From NCBI RefSeq assembly GCF_018332655.1, contig NZ_BOQL01000085.1, positions 1 through 42,527 on the forward strand: DNA of 42,527 nt, in the 5' to 3' direction. A program made the position numbers and the translations under genes. Under the pieces are notes generated by a model, which had not been told where the DNA came from, did not search any database, and worked only from the letters and a program-made list of their open reading frames with translations. The DNA is from Actinoplanes auranticolor (GTDB lineage: Bacteria > Actinomycetota > Actinomycetes > Mycobacteriales > Micromonosporaceae). Of this stretch, positions 25,698 to 32,966 are shown piece after piece. How positions within the stretch are numbered: position 1 is the first letter of the stretch; each line of letters opens with the position of its first letter.

Positions 25698-25818
25698 CGA
25701 CCCCGGCGGAACGCGGATCAGGGGTGGGCACGTCGCGGCGCCGGAACCCGGCCAGCCCGGCGGCGCCCACCACCACCGCGACCAGCATCAGCACCGCGAA
25801 GGGCCGGGGCGCAGTCAT
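25432..25818 (-). CDS. Possible small single-pass membrane protein overlapping the antiporter
   Basis: The frame starts at ATG 25818, immediately after the racemase stop (TAGATG). Its first 31 codons, MTAPRPFAVLMLVAVVVGA onwards, form a clean hydrophobic helix with high G/C third positions and lie in the gap before the antiporter stop at 25697. The remaining frame runs antisense to the antiporter and reads as Arg/Pro/Ala-rich shadow sequence. A true short protein, a decayed gene end or chance are all possible. Confidence 0.3.
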   Translation of the reverse strand: MTAPRPFAVLMLVAVVVGAAGLAGFRRRDVPTPDPRSAGVVSGAGRGAGVPRSRAPVPAPADPRRRAGRHRASAAAPRAARRSPLGAPAARPRTAGTPAPRPSRTGRAGPAGGGSAPSGDRAACVPSR

Positions 25819-26463
25819 CTAACGCGGCAGATCAGGATCCTTTCCGGCGTTCCCGACGGCTATCGCCTCGTCCACCGCCGCACGCGGGCTGCTGAGCACC
25901 GGAACCGGCAGGTCGGCGAGCAGGTCCGCGGCCGGTGCCATGCTGGCCTGGGCCAGCACGATCACGTCGGCGTCCAGCGTGCGGACGTGAGCCGCGATCG
26001 CCCGGAGATAGCCGGTCAGGTCGCCGGCCTCGAACAGCGCCCAGGCGTCCAGGCAGGGCGCCATCACCAGCTCCGCGCCGGCCCCGCACTCCAGCAGCAG
26101 CTCCCGGGTCGGCGTCAGAGTGGACTCCACCGCCGCGACCACCGCGATGCGACCGCCGACCGCCACGGCCCGCTCGGCCATCGGCCGGTCGATCCGCAGC
26201 ACCGGCACGGCGACCTTGATCCGCTCGGCGTAGCCACTGAGGGTCGAGCACGTGCACACGATGACGTCCGGGCCCCGGCCGGCCAGCTCCTGCAGCCGCT
26301 CGGCCAGGCGCTGCTCGAGGGCGGCGTCCACGCCGTGCTCCCGGGCGTCGGCCAGCAGCGTGGGGTCGACGAGGTGCAGGTCGTGGTGGCCGCGCTCGGC
26401 CACCAGGGCGCGGAACGTCGCGACGTGGACATCGGCGGTGTGCAGGAACCCGATGGTGGTCAT
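25819..26463 (-). CDS. Asp/Glu-racemase-superfamily protein lacking the second catalytic Cys
   Basis: The protein has 214 residues. IGFLHTADVHV opens the fold. VCTCSTLSGY near residue 70 has the first active-site Cys region. In the second half the usual Cys-Thr-His position reads VIVLAQASMAP, with Ala where the second Cys should be. Two-base racemisation therefore looks impossible; a lyase, isomerase or non-catalytic role is more likely. It follows the NmrA-like gene by 28 bp with no clear ribosome-binding site. Confidence 0.75.
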   Translation of the reverse strand: MTTIGFLHTADVHVATFRALVAERGHHDLHLVDPTLLADAREHGVDAALEQRLAERLQELAGRGPDVIVCTCSTLSGYAERIKVAVPVLRIDRPMAERAVAVGGRIAVVAAVESTLTPTRELLLECGAGAELVMAPCLDAWALFEAGDLTGYLRAIAAHVRTLDADVIVLAQASMAPAADLLADLPVPVLSSPRAAVDEAIAVGNAGKDPDLPR

Positions 26464-26491
26464 GGCCCGAGCATGCCAAGGCCCGGGACAC

Positions 26492-27358
26492 TCACGGCCG
26501 GCGCAGGTGCTCCGCCGCCCAGGCCGCCAGCGTGGTGGGGGTCGTGCTGACGAAGCTGCGCGGCTGCTCCGGGGTGAAGTCGTCCCGCAACCCGGCCGTC
26601 ATCCCGACGATCCCTTCGATGACGCCCGGCGTCAGCCCGGCACCGCCCAGTGCGCCGCGCAACTCGTCATCGGTGATCACCTGCACCGCGACCTCGCGCC
26701 CGAGCGCGGCACCGACGATGCCGGCGACCTCGTGCCAGCTCAGGTCGGCCGGCCCGTGCACCGCCTGCACGAAGGAGGACGACCACTGCCCGGTCAGCAA
26801 CCGGGCGGCAGCGACCTCACCGACGTCCCGCGGATCGACCCACGGCATCGGCGCGTCCGCCGGCCGGGTGGTGGTGAGCGTGCCGGCCCGCATCTCCTCC
26901 AGGCTGCCGAGCAGATTGGTGAAGTAGTAGCCGCAGCGCAGCGTGCACACCGGTCCCGCACCGGTGAGCAGTTCCTCGGCGCGGGCCAGTCCGTCGATCA
27001 TCCCGGCGCCGTGCCGTCGTTCCGCGCCGACGCTGCTGATCAGCACGGTGCGGCCGATGCCGTTGGCGGTGATGGCGGCGGCACCGTTGGCCGCGATCCC
27101 GGCCATCTCCGTGACGGGGTCCTCGGCGGTGAAGGACTCGGGCACGATCCAGAGCAGAGCGTCGACACCTCGGGTGGCCTCGGTGACGTAGGCGGCGTCG
27201 CGCAGGTCGCCCGGGGCCACGTCGACGAGGTCGCGGACCGCGGCGGGCAGCTTGGCGGGATCCCGGATCAGCACGGTGGGGCGCACCCCGGCCTGGATCA
27301 GCACCTGCACGGCGCGGGAGCCGACATGACCGGTTGCGGCAGTCACAGCGATAGTCAT
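26492..27358 (-). CDS. NmrA-like NAD(P)-binding reductase
   Basis: Atypical short-chain dehydrogenase of 288 residues. IAVTAATGHVGSRAVQVL is the dinucleotide-binding glycine motif, and RTVLISSVGAERR and YYFTNLLGSL follow as in NmrA/quinone-oxidoreductase-2-like proteins. The YxxxK catalytic pair is absent, as is common in this subfamily, so it may be a redox sensor or a quinone reductase. TATGGT (27370-27365, minus) lies 6 nt before ATG 27358, suggesting its own leaderless promoter, separate from the rhamnose operon that ends 36 bp upstream. Confidence 0.85.
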   Translation of the reverse strand: MTIAVTAATGHVGSRAVQVLIQAGVRPTVLIRDPAKLPAAVRDLVDVAPGDLRDAAYVTEATRGVDALLWIVPESFTAEDPVTEMAGIAANGAAAITANGIGRTVLISSVGAERRHGAGMIDGLARAEELLTGAGPVCTLRCGYYFTNLLGSLEEMRAGTLTTTRPADAPMPWVDPRDVGEVAAARLLTGQWSSSFVQAVHGPADLSWHEVAGIVGAALGREVAVQVITDDELRGALGGAGLTPGVIEGIVGMTAGLRDDFTPEQPRSFVSTTPTTLAAWAAEHLRRP

Positions 27359-27394
27359 CCCGGCACCATAAGCACCGGGTACGACAGTTCCCGC

Positions 27395-28816
27395 TCAGAC
27401 CTGGCGGAAGTCGATGCCGAGCAGGCTCGCCGCCGCTCTGTAGTCCGCGGCCCGGTGATCCAGCGACAGCGACCAGTGGTGACCCACGCCGGACGCGCTC
27501 CACTCGTCGACCCACTCGCCCGGGTCCCGGCCGAAGTCGACCCGGCTCGTCGTGTTGCCGATCGCCAGCAACGGACCCGGCACCACGGTCCCCTCGGCGG
27601 CGATGAACGACAGCGAACCGTCCCGGTCCTGGCCCAGGCCGAGCAGCGTGACCGGTCCGGGCCGCACGTCGAACTCCACGCTGACGCCCCAGCCGCGTTT
27701 GCCGTGGTAGACGCCCAGGCCGCGCAGCAACGGGTCGCGGGCGCCGACCGCCAGGTGCGCCGGACCGTCGTGGCCCATCTCCACCACGTTGTCCTCGAAG
27801 TTCAGCGCCTGCAGCTCGCAGAAGGAGCCGCCGGCCCCGACCGCCTGGGTGGCCAGCTGGGCCACGGTCGTACGCAGCTCGTACTCGCCGGTCGCCGGGA
27901 TGCCGCGGGCGGTCAGCAGGGAGGCGCCCAGGATCATGCCGGCGCCGAGCCGTTCGTGCTGCTCGCCGTCGAGGCCGCGGTGGTAGTACGCGAGGCTGTC
28001 CAGCTCGAAGTCGTCGACGAGCCGGTCCAGCGCCACGGAGACGGTCGCGCCCCAGGCGAAGTCCTCCTCGCGCACCGTGTCGTCCAGCGTGAAGATCTCC
28101 CGGGCCAGGTCCATCCGCTGCCTGGTCTCGGCCTCGGTGACCTTCTCGACGCGCTGGCGCAGGTCGTCGAACTCCAGCACCTCGACGTGCGAGCCGAACG
28201 TCACCGGCAGCAGCGTCAGGTCGGTCGAGACATCGAGCATGCCCGGGTAGAGGTGGCCCATCAGGCCGTGCCGGGCGTGCCGCAGCGCCGCGCGGACGTG
28301 CGCGGCCCGGATCCACTGGCCGATCCGCCGCCAGGCCGACTCCTGCCGCAGCCAGCCGGAGACCGACCGGAACGGGATCCCGGCCCGGCGGAACGTGTTG
28401 CCCATCTCCGGCACCGGGCACTGCCCGCAGTACGCCAGCCAGGCCCCGGTATCGAAGGACGCGTGGTCCATCTTCTCGGTCGGCTGCAGGTCGATGACCA
28501 GCACCGGGGTGTTGGCCCGCTGCGCGATCGGCAGCACCATCGAGGCGGTCAGGTACGTCGTCAGGAACAGCACGATCAGATCGCAGTCGGCCCGGCGCAG
28601 CTGCTCGGCGGCGGCCGCCCCCTCCTGCGCGTCGGAGATGAAGCCGACGTCGGTGACCTCGGCGTCCATGTCCTGGAACCGCTGCGACACGTACCGCGCC
28701 GACTCCTGCAACTGCGGCAGCAGGTCCGGAAACTGCGGCCAGTACGTGCCCAGGCCACCCGCGACCAGGCCGATCCGGGTCTTGCGCCGCTGCTTGGCCG
28801 GGAGGAGATCGGTCAT
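27395..28816 (-). CDS. L-arabinose/L-fucose isomerase-family protein
   Basis: The protein has 473 residues from ATG 28816, which overlaps the lutC stop (ATGA). KTRIGLVAGGLGTYWPQFPD starts a Rossmann-like N-domain. Candidate metal ligands in the second half are the glutamates in CELQALNFEDN, His in VEMGHDGPAHL and His in VGHHWSLSLDH, arranged as E-E-H-H like arabinose isomerase. The rhamnose isomerase of this locus is rhaI, so this enzyme should handle another sugar, perhaps a 6-deoxyhexose such as L-fucose feeding the same kinase and aldolase. It is the last gene of the rhaEW-rhaB-lutABC operon. Function is inference. Confidence 0.8.
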   Translation of the reverse strand: MTDLLPAKQRRKTRIGLVAGGLGTYWPQFPDLLPQLQESARYVSQRFQDMDAEVTDVGFISDAQEGAAAAEQLRRADCDLIVLFLTTYLTASMVLPIAQRANTPVLVIDLQPTEKMDHASFDTGAWLAYCGQCPVPEMGNTFRRAGIPFRSVSGWLRQESAWRRIGQWIRAAHVRAALRHARHGLMGHLYPGMLDVSTDLTLLPVTFGSHVEVLEFDDLRQRVEKVTEAETRQRMDLAREIFTLDDTVREEDFAWGATVSVALDRLVDDFELDSLAYYHRGLDGEQHERLGAGMILGASLLTARGIPATGEYELRTTVAQLATQAVGAGGSFCELQALNFEDNVVEMGHDGPAHLAVGARDPLLRGLGVYHGKRGWGVSVEFDVRPGPVTLLGLGQDRDGSLSFIAAEGTVVPGPLLAIGNTTSRVDFGRDPGEWVDEWSASGVGHHWSLSLDHRAADYRAAASLLGIDFRQV

Positions 28817-29406
28817 GACAGAGCCTCCGTGAGGATGACGTGCAGGCGGCGCGGGCCGTGGACGCCCTCGACGCGGTTGAGTTCGATGTCGCTGGTGGCC
28901 GACGGACCGCTGATCCAGGTGAGCGGACGGCCCGGGTCGAGCCGGGTCAGCGCCTCGGGCACCGACGCGACCACCTGGTCCGCGCGGACCACGCAGATGT
29001 GCAGGTCCGGCAGCAGGGAGATGATCCGGCGGCCCTGGTCGGGCGAGCCGTCGAGCACGATGGTCCCGGTCTCCGCGACGGCGACCGTGGCCGCGGTCAG
29101 CACTCCCCCGGCGACCGCCAGCGTGTCGGCGCTCAGCCCCTCGTCGGGCAGCACCTTGACACCGTCCGGCAGCCACGCGGGATCGATGCCGGGCGGCACC
29201 ACCAGCGGCGCGGGAGCGAGGGCGGCGACGGTCTCCGCGATCGGGACGCCGCGGTGCACGACCGCCCTGTAGTCCTCCAGCCGGTGCACCAGCAGGTCGA
29301 GGTCGGCCACCCGGTCGCCGCGGTAGTCGCGCGGGATCCCGGCCGGTGGTGCGGTGTCGCCGAGCGCGGCCCGGATCCGGCCCAGCATCAGGTCCTTGCT
29401 GCTCAC
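28813..29406 (-). CDS. lutC: LutC, lactate-utilisation LUD-domain subunit
   Basis: The protein has 197 residues. VAVAETGTIVLDGS and the ending GPSATSDIELNRVEGVHGP are LutC/LUD signatures. LutABC together oxidise L-lactate to pyruvate, and LutC has no iron-sulfur motif. GTG 29406 overlaps the lutB stop (GTGA), and its own stop overlaps the next start. Within this operon it would finish breakdown of the L-lactate made from rhamnose-derived lactaldehyde. Confidence 0.92.
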   Translation of the reverse strand: MSSKDLMLGRIRAALGDTAPPAGIPRDYRGDRVADLDLLVHRLEDYRAVVHRGVPIAETVAALAPAPLVVPPGIDPAWLPDGVKVLPDEGLSADTLAVAGGVLTAATVAVAETGTIVLDGSPDQGRRIISLLPDLHICVVRADQVVASVPEALTRLDPGRPLTWISGPSATSDIELNRVEGVHGPRRLHVILTEALS

Positions 29407-30821
29407 CGCTTCGCCCACCAGTCGCGGAAGGTCTCCGGCGGCGGCTCCGGCAGATCCCGGCTCGCGGTCCAGCCGTTGAACGGCGGCGGCAACCGCCGGC
29501 CGGAGAATCTGCTGAGCTTGGCGGCATGCTGCGCGGCCGCGTACAGCTTCGGGTGGTCCATCGTGTACGCCGCCGACGCCATCACCGCCTGCTCGGCGCG
29601 CGGATGCGGGACCTCGTTGCGCAGGTGCACCAGGATCGAGGGGATGTCGATCTTCACCGGGCAGGCGTCGAAACAGGCACCGCAGAGCGACGACGCGTAC
29701 GGCAGCGAAGCGTTGTCCTCCACCCCGGTGAGCTGCGGCGACAGCACCGCCCCGATCGGCCCCGGATAGACCGACCCGTACGCGTGCCCACCGGTCCGCT
29801 CGTACACCGGGCACACGTTGAGGCACGCCGAGCAGCGGATGCAGTGCAGCGCCTGGCGGCCCACCTCGTCGGCCAGCACCGCACTGCGCCCGTTGTCCAG
29901 CAGCACCAGGTGGAAGTTCTGCGGCCCGTCTCCGGGCGTCACCCCGGTCCACATCGACGTGTACGGGTTCATCCGCTCCCCGGTCGACGCCCGTGGCAGC
30001 AGTTGCAGGAACACCTCGAGGTCCTGCCACGTCGGCACGAGCTTCTCGATGCCCATGACCGTGATCAGCGTTTCCGGCAGGGTCAGGCACATCCGGCCGT
30101 TGCCCTCGGACTCCAGCACCGCCAGCGTCCCGGTCTCGGCGATCGCGAAGTTGGCCCCGGACACCGCGACCTTGGTGCTCAGGAACGTCTCGCGCAGGTA
30201 GCGCCGGGCGGCTCCGGCCAGGATCACCGGCTCGTCGGTCAGCGCCGGGTCGACGCCGGGCATCTCCCGCAGGAAGATCTCGCGGATCTCGGCGCGGTTG
30301 CGGTGGATCGCCGGCACCAGGATGTGGCTGGGCTTGTCGTGCCCGAGCTGGACGATGAGCTCGGCCAGGTCGGTCTCGACCGGCTCGATGCCGGCCGCCT
30401 CCAGCGCCTCGTTGAGGCCGATCTCCTGGGTGGCCATCGACTTGACCTTGATGACCCGGTCGTGGCCGGTGGCCTGCACCAGCTCCGTGACGATCCGGTT
30501 GGCCTCGTTGGCGTCGGCGGCCCAGTGCACGACCCCGCCGGCCGCGGTGACCTTCTCCTCCAGCTGCACCAGCAGCTCCGGGAGCCGGGCCATGGTGTCG
30601 GCCTTGAGGGCCGAGCCGGCCGTGCGCAGCTCCTGCCAGTCGGGCAGCTCGCCGATGACCGCACCGGACTTGGCCCGGATCGTCGTGGTGGCATGGCCCA
30701 GGTTGCGGCGCAGCTGGGCGTTGCCCAGAGCCTTGCGGGCGGCGGCCGGGAACGGCTCGTCGCCGCGCAGGTTCCCCACTCCGCGCGGTGCGGTCGTGGG
30801 CATACCCAGGAACGTGGTCAT
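29403..30821 (-). CDS. lutB: LutB, iron-sulfur lactate-utilisation subunit
   Basis: The protein has 472 residues. An N-terminal LUD domain (about 75-300) includes IAETGTLAVLESEGNGRM. Two 4Fe-4S ligand sets follow, CIRCSACLNVCP and CGACFDACPV, near 310-375, and a short C-terminal DUF3390-like tail has FNGW and FRDWW. It passes electrons from lactate oxidation towards the membrane chain, with LutA and LutC. ATG 30821 overlaps the lutA stop (ATGA). Confidence 0.95.
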   Translation of the reverse strand: MTTFLGMPTTAPRGVGNLRGDEPFPAAARKALGNAQLRRNLGHATTTIRAKSGAVIGELPDWQELRTAGSALKADTMARLPELLVQLEEKVTAAGGVVHWAADANEANRIVTELVQATGHDRVIKVKSMATQEIGLNEALEAAGIEPVETDLAELIVQLGHDKPSHILVPAIHRNRAEIREIFLREMPGVDPALTDEPVILAGAARRYLRETFLSTKVAVSGANFAIAETGTLAVLESEGNGRMCLTLPETLITVMGIEKLVPTWQDLEVFLQLLPRASTGERMNPYTSMWTGVTPGDGPQNFHLVLLDNGRSAVLADEVGRQALHCIRCSACLNVCPVYERTGGHAYGSVYPGPIGAVLSPQLTGVEDNASLPYASSLCGACFDACPVKIDIPSILVHLRNEVPHPRAEQAVMASAAYTMDHPKLYAAAQHAAKLSRFSGRRLPPPFNGWTASRDLPEPPPETFRDWWAKR

Positions 30822-31552
30822 GCGGCCTCCGTCGCGGCGAGGATCTCGGCGAGATGCACCGTCCGGACACCCGCGTCGAGCCGGGACAGGCCGCCGCCGA
30901 TGTGCATCAGGCAGGACGAGTCACCGGCTGTGCAGACCTCCGCGCCGGTGCCGAGCACGTGGCGCATCTTGTCGGCCAGCATCGCGGTCGACGTGTCGGC
31001 GTTCTTCAGCGCGAAGGTGCCGCCGAAACCGCAGCACTGCTCGGCCGCGGGCAGCTCGACCAGCTCCAGCCCGCGGACGTGGCGCAGCAGCCGCTGCGGC
31101 TTGTCACCGACCCGGATCATCCGCAGCGAGTGGCAGGTCGGGTGGTACGTCACCCGGTGCGGGTAGTACGCCCCGACGTCCTCCACCCCGAGCACGTCCA
31201 CCAGCAGCTCGGACAGCTCGTACGTCCGGCCGGCGACGTCCTCGGCCCGCGCGGCCAGGCCCTCGTCACCCGCCGCCCGGGCCACCATCGCGTGCTGGTG
31301 ACGCACCGACCCGACACAGGATCCGGAGGGCGCGACCACCACGTCGTACGGCGCGAACGTGCGCACGTGCCGGCGGACCAGCGGCAGCGCGTCCTTCTGG
31401 TAGCCGGTGTTGATGTGCATCTGGCCGCAGCAGGTCTGCCCCGCGGGAAAGACCACCTCGTGGCCCAGCCGCTCCAGCAGCCGCACGGTCGCCTTGGCCG
31501 CGGCCGGGAACATGGTGTCGGCCAGGCAGGTCACGAACAAGGCGATGCGCAT
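30818..31552 (-). CDS. lutA: LutA, Cys-rich lactate-utilisation subunit
   Basis: The protein has 244 residues with two CCG domains: GQTCCGQMHINTGY in the first half, and CH in YHPTCHSLRM with EQCCGFGGTFA in the second. These bind iron-sulfur or related cofactors in LutA/GlpC-type proteins. It is separated from the rhaB stop by a single base, so it is translated from the rhamnose mRNA. Placement of lut genes behind a rhamnose promoter shows lactate is treated here as a rhamnose intermediate. Confidence 0.94.
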   Translation of the reverse strand: MRIALFVTCLADTMFPAAAKATVRLLERLGHEVVFPAGQTCCGQMHINTGYQKDALPLVRRHVRTFAPYDVVVAPSGSCVGSVRHQHAMVARAAGDEGLAARAEDVAGRTYELSELLVDVLGVEDVGAYYPHRVTYHPTCHSLRMIRVGDKPQRLLRHVRGLELVELPAAEQCCGFGGTFALKNADTSTAMLADKMRHVLGTGAEVCTAGDSSCLMHIGGGLSRLDAGVRTVHLAEILAATEAA

Positions 31553-31553
31553 G

Positions 31554-32966
31554 TCAGCCCTCCAGCCGGCGCTCGGCCGCTCGCCACGCGGCCGCGTCGC
31601 CGCGTGGCTCGTAGCGCACGATCTGCTGAGTCTCCCGCAGCAGAGCCCGCAGTGCCGAGAGGTCACCGCTGATCGTTTCCGCGGCCCGGGCCTGCACGAG
31701 CACGTTGCCGAGCGCGGTCGCCTCGACCGGGCCGGCCAGCACGGGCAGGCCGCAGGCGTCGGCGGTGAGCTGGCAGAGCAGCTCGTTGCGGGCGCCACCG
31801 CCGACGATGTGCACCGCGTCGACGTGCCGCCCGGACAGCTCCTGGGCCTGGCGCACCGCACGACGATGGGCGAGCGCCAGGCTGTCCAGGATGCACCGCA
31901 CCACCGCGGCGGGCGAGCCGAAGGAGCTGCGGCCGCTCGCCGTCGTGAGCCGGGCGACCATGTCGCCCGGCGGCAGGAAGACCGGATCGTCGAGATCAAC
32001 GACGGACTGGAAGGCCGGCACGGCGGCGGCCTCGCGCAGCAGTACGGGCAGGTCGGGCGCACCCCATTCGCGCAGGCACTCCTGCAACGGCCAGAGCCCC
32101 ATCACGTTGCGCAGATAGCGCACCGTGCCGTCGACGCCGCCCTCGTTGGTGAAGTTGGCCAGCCGGGACGCCTCGGTCAGCACCGGCGCGTCGAGCTCGA
32201 CGCCGACCAGCGACCACGTCCCGCAGGAGATGTAGGCGAAGTGGTCACCGCCCGCCGGGACGCCCACCACAGCCGAGGCCGTGTCGTGCGAGCCGACCGC
32301 GATGACGTCCGGCGTGCCGATACCCAGCTCGGGGCGCACCGGGCCGATGACCGTGCCGGGGGCGCGCAGGGGCGGGAAGAGAGTGGGCCGGATCCCGAGC
32401 GCGGTCATCAGTTCTCCGGCCCACCCCCCTGAGCCTAGATCGAGAAGCTGGGTGGTGGAAGCGTTGGTGAATTCTGCTCCCGTTTCGCCGGTCAGCCAGT
32501 ACGCCAGCAGGTCCGGGATCATCAGCAGCTGCCGGGCCGCTTCGAGCTGCGGGGTGCCCGCCGCCGCCACCAGCTGATAGATCGTGTTGAACGGCAGCTT
32601 CTGCAGGCCGGTCAGCGCGTACAGCTGGTCCTCGCCGACGACCGCGGCGACCTTGGCCGCCGCGCCCTCGGTGCGGGTGTCCCGGTAGTGCACCGGGTTG
32701 CCGAGCAGCGTCCCGGTCGCGTCGAGCAGCCCGTAGTCCACCGCCCACGAGTCGATGCCGATCCCGTCGACCGGCCCGGCGAGCCGCAGACCCTCCAGGA
32801 CTCCGCGGTAGAGCGCGAGGATGTCCCAGTACAGCGTCCCGCCGGCGCGTACCGGCTCGTTGGCGAAGCGGTTGACGGCGTCCAGCGACAGGGACCCCGG
32901 GCCGACCCGGCCGACCATGACCCGCCCGCTGGACGCGCCGAGGTCGACCGCCGCGAACGTGTTCAC
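31554..32966 (-). CDS. rhaB: Rhamnulokinase
   Basis: FGGY-type kinase of 470 residues that phosphorylates L-rhamnulose to L-rhamnulose-1-phosphate. FAAVDLGASSGRVMVG is the phosphate-1 loop with the RhaB-type ASSGR, followed by LYWDILALY, GIDSWAVDYGLLD (catalytic Asp region) and HYRDTRT. SCGTWSLVGVEL and VGGGARNELLCQ mark the second ATPase domain. GTG 32966 overlaps the rhaEW stop (GTGA). Its place directly after the aldolase fusion and the RhaR-type promoter makes the substrate assignment firm. Confidence 0.95.
   Translation of the reverse strand: MNTFAAVDLGASSGRVMVGRVGPGSLSLDAVNRFANEPVRAGGTLYWDILALYRGVLEGLRLAGPVDGIGIDSWAVDYGLLDATGTLLGNPVHYRDTRTEGAAAKVAAVVGEDQLYALTGLQKLPFNTIYQLVAAAGTPQLEAARQLLMIPDLLAYWLTGETGAEFTNASTTQLLDLGSGGWAGELMTALGIRPTLFPPLRAPGTVIGPVRPELGIGTPDVIAVGSHDTASAVVGVPAGGDHFAYISCGTWSLVGVELDAPVLTEASRLANFTNEGGVDGTVRYLRNVMGLWPLQECLREWGAPDLPVLLREAAAVPAFQSVVDLDDPVFLPPGDMVARLTTASGRSSFGSPAAVVRCILDSLALAHRRAVRQAQELSGRHVDAVHIVGGGARNELLCQLTADACGLPVLAGPVEATALGNVLVQARAAETISGDLSALRALLRETQQIVRYEPRGDAAAWRAAERRLEG

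Noticed and set aside
26252..29272. 1006-residue plus-strand open frame
   Set aside because: It is antisense to the racemase, NmrA-like, isomerase and lutC genes, all with clear family motifs. Its product is Arg/Gly/His/Gln-rich with no domain, as is typical of shadow frames in GC-rich DNA.
30818..32062. LutA with a long N-terminal extension from an upstream start
   Set aside because: The extension reads rhaB in another frame. ATG 31552 gives the normal family length and lies one base after the rhaB stop.
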